Assembly (NCBI GenBank): GCA_017557085.1
Contig: JAFZAR010000053.1
Coordinates: 1 to 8,772 of the forward strand
Direction: 5' to 3'
DNA: 8,772 bases
Source of the DNA: Verrucomicrobiota bacterium
Lineage (GTDB): Bacteria > Verrucomicrobiota > Verrucomicrobiia > Limisphaerales > UBA1412
A program made the position numbers and the translations under genes. Under the pieces are notes generated by a model, which was not told where the DNA came from, ran no database searches, and saw only the letters and a program-made list of their open reading frames with translations. Every line of letters begins with the position of its first letter. Position 1 is the first letter of the stretch. Shown here in pieces: positions 6,196-8,772 of the stretch.

Positions 6196-6219
6196 ATGTT
6201 AAACTTGTTATTGTTATGA
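6196..6219 (+). CDS. possible Leu-rich 7-residue leader peptide before glnB
   Basis: ATG at 6196 opens MLNLLLL and ends with TGA at 6217-6219, overlapping the glnB start as ATGA. Five of seven residues are leucine, using only TTA and TTG codons. No clear ribosome binding site precedes it. It could couple translation to glnB or be a chance product of the AT-rich leader. Confidence 0.2.
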   Translation: MLNLLLL

Positions 6220-6554
6220 AAAAGATTGAAGCGATCATTAGACCATTTAAGTTGGAGGATGTTAAAGAAGCCTTGTCAGCCCTGGGTGTGGACGGGATGA
6301 CTGTCAGTGAAGTGAAGGGGTTCGGCCGTCAGAAGGGACATACAGAGATCTACCGCGGCAGTGAATATACGTCGGATTTTCTGCCCAAGATCCGTGTGGA
6401 GATCGTGCTGCCGGATAATCAGGTGTCGCAGGCGGTGAAGGTGATCATCGAGTCGGCCCGGACGGGGAAAATCGGTGACGGCAAGATTTTTGTCTCCACG
6501 ATAGATGATGCCATCCGCATCCGCACGGGCGAGGTGGATGAGAGCGCGGTCTAG
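6216..6554 (+). CDS. glnB: nitrogen regulatory protein PII
   Basis: The 112-residue product is a full-length PII protein, a trimeric cytoplasmic sensor of 2-oxoglutarate, ATP/ADP and glutamine status. It begins MKKIEAIIRPFKLEDVKEAL. The T-loop region is GFGRQKGHTEIYRGSEYTSDFLPK at 35-58, with Tyr51 at the uridylylation position. TGKIGDGKIFV at 83-93 forms the nucleotide-binding B-loop, and RIRTGE at 101-106 the C-terminal part. The start at 6216 gives the standard N-terminus; an upstream in-frame ATG at 6174 would add 14 residues unlike the family. There is no clear ribosome binding site. It lies ahead of glnA with a hairpin terminator between. No amtB is adjacent, so glnB is preferred to glnK, though sequence alone cannot separate the two. 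Confidence 0.95.
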   Translation: MKKIEAIIRPFKLEDVKEALSALGVDGMTVSEVKGFGRQKGHTEIYRGSEYTSDFLPKIRVEIVLPDNQVSQAVKVIIESARTGKIGDGKIFVSTIDDAIRIRTGEVDESAV

Positions 6555-6588
6555 CCTGAACGCGCCGGTTTGAATAATAATTTCGCGG

Positions 6589-6627
6589 GACGCTCCCTTT
6601 TCACTGGTCAAGGGAGCGTCTTTGTTC
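6589..6627 (+). terminator. rho-independent terminator or attenuator between glnB and glnA
   Basis: GACGCTCCCTT (6589-6599) and AAGGGAGCGTC (6610-6620) form a perfect 11-bp GC-rich stem with a 10-base loop, followed by TTTGTTCT. It begins 35 bases after the glnB stop and ends about 50 bases before the glnA start. It would end most glnB transcripts, so glnA needs readthrough or its own promoter; no convincing promoter fits between 6628 and 6676. Confidence 0.8.
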
Positions 6628-6647
6628 TAGGATAAGGACTTGGCGCG

Positions 6648-6677
6648 GTGGAAACCAGCCGCGGCAGTGATAGATAA
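6648..6677 (+). CDS. possible 9-residue leader peptide before glnA
   Basis: GTG at 6648 opens METSRGSDR and stops with TAA at 6675-6677, sharing its last A with the glnA ATG (TAATG). AAGGA at 6634-6638 stands 9 bases before the GTG, whereas glnA has no ribosome binding site of its own. Such stop-start overlaps commonly couple translation. The peptide has no known relative and may be chance. Confidence 0.3.
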   Translation: METSRGSDR

Positions 6678-8089
6678 TGAACACGGCCAAGAATGCCATT
6701 GAAATGGCAAAAAAGAATGAAGCGCTGATGGTGGATCTCAAGTTTGTGGATCCCTTTGGCAAGTGGCAGCACTTTTCAGTACCTCTGCGTGAATTGACAG
6801 AAGCGATTTTCACAGAGGGATTTGGAATAGACGGGTCTTCCATTCGCGGATGGAAGAGCATTGAGTCCAGCGATATGCTGGTGGTACCGGATCCGGATAC
6901 CGCGTTTATGGATCCGTTTTGCGCCGTTCCGACACTGAGTTTGACCTGTAGTGTGCTGGAGGCGAATACACGGGAGCTCTATAACCGGGATCCGCGCGTG
7001 ATCGCTCAAAAGGCTCAGAATTTCCTGGAGGGGAGCGGTTTTGCCGATACGGCGTATCTGGGAGCAGAGGCCGAGTTCTTTATTTTTGATGATGTCCGCT
7101 ATGAGAATCAGAATCATGCCTGTTCGTTCAAGGTGGATTCCGTGGAGGGCATCTGGAACAGCGGCCGCGATGAGATGCCGAATCTGGGCTACAAGACCCG
7201 CCACAAGGAAGGGTATTTTCCAGTGCCGCCGGCGGATTCCATGCAGGATCTGCGCACGGAGATGGTGCTGATCATGGAAGAACTGGGTTTGCAGGTGGAG
7301 CGTCAGCACCGTGAGGTGGCCGCCGGAGGACAGTCCGAAATTGATTTTCGTTTTGATACTTTATTGAAAGCCGCAGATAAGATGATGCTGTTCAAGTACA
7401 TCGTCAAGAATACAGCGGTGCGCCACGGCAAGACGGCGACTTTCATGCCGAAGCCGATCTTTGGGGACAACGGTTCCGGGATGCACATCCATATTTCGTT
7501 GTGGAAGAAAGGAAAACCGCTTTTTGCCGGCAGTGAGTACGCGGGTCTGAGTCCGATGGCTCTGCACTTTATGGGCGGTATTTTGAAGCATGCCCGCGCG
7601 TTGTGCGCGATCTGCAGTCCCTGTACGAATTCCTATCACCGTCTGGTGCCGGGCTATGAAGCGCCGGTGAACCTGGCCTACAGCGCCAGCAACCGCAGTG
7701 CCGCGATCCGCATCCCAACTTTCAGCTCCAATCCGAAGGCCAAACGGATCGAATATCGTCCGCCGGATCCTTCTTCTAATCCTTATCTGGCTTATTCCGC
7801 TTTACTGATGGCCGGTCTGGATGGCGTGATGAACAAGATCGATCCCGGCGAGCCGATGGATAAGAACATTTATGAACTGCCGCCGGAAGAATTGAAGAAT
7901 ATCCCGTGCGTTCCGGCCAATCTGGGGGATGCTCTGGATTGTCTGGAGGCTGATCATGAATTTCTGCTCAAGGGTGATGTGTTCTCCATGGATTTTCTGG
8001 AGACCTACGTTGCCATGAAACGCAAGGAAGAGGCGACACTCCGTCTGCGTCCGCATCCGATCGAGTACGAAATGTACTACGATGTGTAA
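6677..8089 (+). CDS. glnA: glutamine synthetase, type I-beta
   Basis: Makes glutamine from glutamate, ammonium and ATP, the main route of ammonium assimilation, as a cytoplasmic dodecamer. The 470-residue product has the type I blocks: beta-grasp domain with FGIDGSSIRGW at 49-59, GAEAEFFIFD at 129-138 (metal-binding Glu131 and Glu133), GGQSEIDFRFDTLL at 217-230, NGSGMHIHISLW at 265-276, PGYEAPVNLAYSASNRSAAIRIP at 325-347 (flap Glu328, substrate Arg340) and EYRPPDPSSNPYLAYSALLMAG at 359-380. The adenylylation site NIYELPPEE (Tyr399) and the overall length identify the beta subtype, whose activity is normally tuned by GlnE and PII. The PII gene is immediately upstream. ATG at 6677 gives a normal N-terminus; an in-frame ATG at 6704 is less likely. 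There is no ribosome binding site, but a small frame ends on the start codon. rimO follows 33 bases later in the same frame with no terminator seen between. Confidence 0.97.
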   Translation: MNTAKNAIEMAKKNEALMVDLKFVDPFGKWQHFSVPLRELTEAIFTEGFGIDGSSIRGWKSIESSDMLVVPDPDTAFMDPFCAVPTLSLTCSVLEANTRELYNRDPRVIAQKAQNFLEGSGFADTAYLGAEAEFFIFDDVRYENQNHACSFKVDSVEGIWNSGRDEMPNLGYKTRHKEGYFPVPPADSMQDLRTEMVLIMEELGLQVERQHREVAAGGQSEIDFRFDTLLKAADKMMLFKYIVKNTAVRHGKTATFMPKPIFGDNGSGMHIHISLWKKGKPLFAGSEYAGLSPMALHFMGGILKHARALCAICSPCTNSYHRLVPGYEAPVNLAYSASNRSAAIRIPTFSSNPKAKRIEYRPPDPSSNPYLAYSALLMAGLDGVMNKIDPGEPMDKNIYELPPEELKNIPCVPANLGDALDCLEADHEFLLKGDVFSMDFLETYVAMKRKEEATLRLRPHPIEYEMYYDV

Positions 8090-8122
8090 AACCGGGAAAC
8101 GCAGAACTCATCAATCGTGGAA

Positions 8123-8772
8123 ATGGAGAAGGACAAGTTAAAGATCGCGCTGATCTCGCTGGGTTGTGCCAAGAATCTGGTGGATTCTGAGATCATTCTG
8201 GGCGCGCTTTTGCAGCATGACATGGTCTTGACGGCCGATCCGAATGACGCGGATGTGCTGCTGATCAATACCTGTTCTTTTATTCAGTCCGCGCAAGAGG
8301 AAAGCATTTCCGTCATTCTGGAAGCCGGGAAACGTCAGCGTGATGATGACAACGGAGCCCACTCGGAACATCCGGAGCAGGCGATCGTGGTAACCGGTTG
8401 TCTGCCTCAGCGTTTTCCTGATGATCTGCCGGGTCTGATGCCGGAGATCGACGCTTTCATGGGTGTGGATCAGCTGGAGGACGCACCGGAGATCATACGC
8501 GGAGCTGTCGAGCGCCGCCGGAAAGTGCTGGAGCTTTGCCGTCAATATCCCAATCCGCGCAAACGGCCTCCGCTGCCGCCGGCACGGATGCAGGTGACGC
8601 GCCGGCCTGTCTATATCCATACGGCTAAAACGGCCCGTCTGGAACTGACACCGAAACATTTTTCCTATTTGAAGATCGGGGAAGGCTGCAATCACGCCTG
8701 TTCCTTCTGCGCGATCCCGCAGATCCGCGGCAGTTACCGCAGCCGTATGCCGGAGGACATTCTGGCGGAGGC
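8123..8772 (+). CDS. rimO: ribosomal protein S12 methylthiotransferase, 5' part (cut by window end)
   Basis: A radical SAM enzyme that adds a methylthio group to an aspartate of ribosomal protein S12. Only about 216 codons are in the window; the E. coli protein has 441 residues, so roughly half is missing. The N-terminal methylthiotransferase domain holds its three cluster cysteines: Cys15 in SLGCAKNLVDSE, Cys51 in INTCSFIQSAQEES and Cys93 in VVTGCLPQRFPDDLP. The radical SAM motif CNHACSFC follows at 189-196 (Cys189, Cys193, Cys196) within EGCNHACSFCAIPQIRGSYRSR. A hydrophilic Asp/Glu/His-rich insert at about 72-86 precedes Cys93. LGCAKNLVDSE is typical of RimO rather than MiaB. ATG at 8123 is chosen; GTG at 8117 in the same frame is an alternative. 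Neither has a ribosome binding site. It is probably co-transcribed with glnA. Confidence 0.93.
   Translation, partial: MEKDKLKIALISLGCAKNLVDSEIILGALLQHDMVLTADPNDADVLLINTCSFIQSAQEESISVILEAGKRQRDDDNGAHSEHPEQAIVVTGCLPQRFPDDLPGLMPEIDAFMGVDQLEDAPEIIRGAVERRRKVLELCRQYPNPRKRPPLPPARMQVTRRPVYIHTAKTARLELTPKHFSYLKIGEGCNHACSFCAIPQIRGSYRSRMPEDILAE

Larger units (their letters stand above)
5909..6215. other. divergent intergenic region between ycfL and glnB
   Basis: About 307 bases with no gene beyond the tiny leader frames. It holds the ycfL promoter (minus), a 12-bp tandem repeat, AT-rich phased repeats and a leader hairpin for glnB, listed separately. For glnB only a weak sigma-70 candidate is visible: TTGAAA (6110-6115), 17 bases, GAGAAT (6133-6138). 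A sigma-54 promoter, common for nitrogen genes, could not be fitted with correct GG/GC spacing. Confidence 0.5.

Noticed and set aside
6190..6197. CGTTCAT element recalling the glutamine riboswitch (glnA RNA) upstream of glnB
   Set aside because: The other conserved parts of that RNA (GGAAGUAGG and the closing GAAGGAACGC region) are absent, so a 7-base match is not enough.
8087..8125. glnA and rimO lying in the same reading frame, suggesting a fusion or readthrough
   Set aside because: A clear TAA ends glnA at its normal length and rimO has its own start at a normal N-terminus; sharing a frame happens one time in three by chance.

Overview
The window comes from a bacterial chromosome with moderate to high GC. 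All recognisable genes are housekeeping genes: tRNA-Lys, purine synthesis, pyruvate-phosphate dikinase, two outer-membrane-type lipoproteins, nitrogen regulation and assimilation, and a ribosomal-protein modifying enzyme. The lipoprotein pair indicates a diderm (Gram-negative) cell. Most start codons lack a good Shine-Dalgarno sequence, and the dikinase carries a lysine/alanine-rich histone-H1-like tail. Together these would fit the PVC group (Verrucomicrobiota, Kiritimatiellota, Lentisphaerota), but that is a low-confidence inference and nothing here proves it.

Layout. Bases 1-139 hold a good sigma-70 promoter for tRNA-Lys(UUU) at 140-214. A gene-free stretch of about 370 bases follows (215-586). 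It holds a degenerate 12-bp tandem repeat, an 8-bp inverted repeat and the terminator of purM. On the minus strand come purM (587-1651) and ppdK (1820-4714), each with its own terminator, then the lipoprotein pair lpoB-like (4850-5443) and ycfL-like (5465-5908). The order ycfL then lpoB matches the E. coli arrangement. A 307-base divergent intergenic region rich in short direct repeats (5909-6215) separates these from the plus-strand genes glnB (6216-6554), glnA (6677-8089) and rimO (8123 to the window end, incomplete).

How the genes fit together. glnB encodes a PII signal protein with the uridylylation tyrosine (Tyr51). glnA encodes a type I-beta glutamine synthetase with the adenylylation tyrosine (Tyr399), so the usual nitrogen-status cascade is predicted, although no GlnD or GlnE is in the window. 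A strong hairpin terminator lies between glnB and glnA. purM and ppdK are unrelated in pathway but both supply central metabolism. The lipoprotein pair probably acts on peptidoglycan synthesis at the outer membrane.

No obvious new defence or mobile system is visible. The least ordinary signals are: (1) the PPDK C-terminal tail with seven cysteines in twelve residues followed by a Lys/Ala-rich stretch; (2) tiny upstream reading frames ending on or beside the start codons of purM, ycfL, glnB and glnA, three of them with better ribosome binding sites than the genes they precede; (3) repeats next to the tRNA and in the lipoprotein/glnB divergent region.
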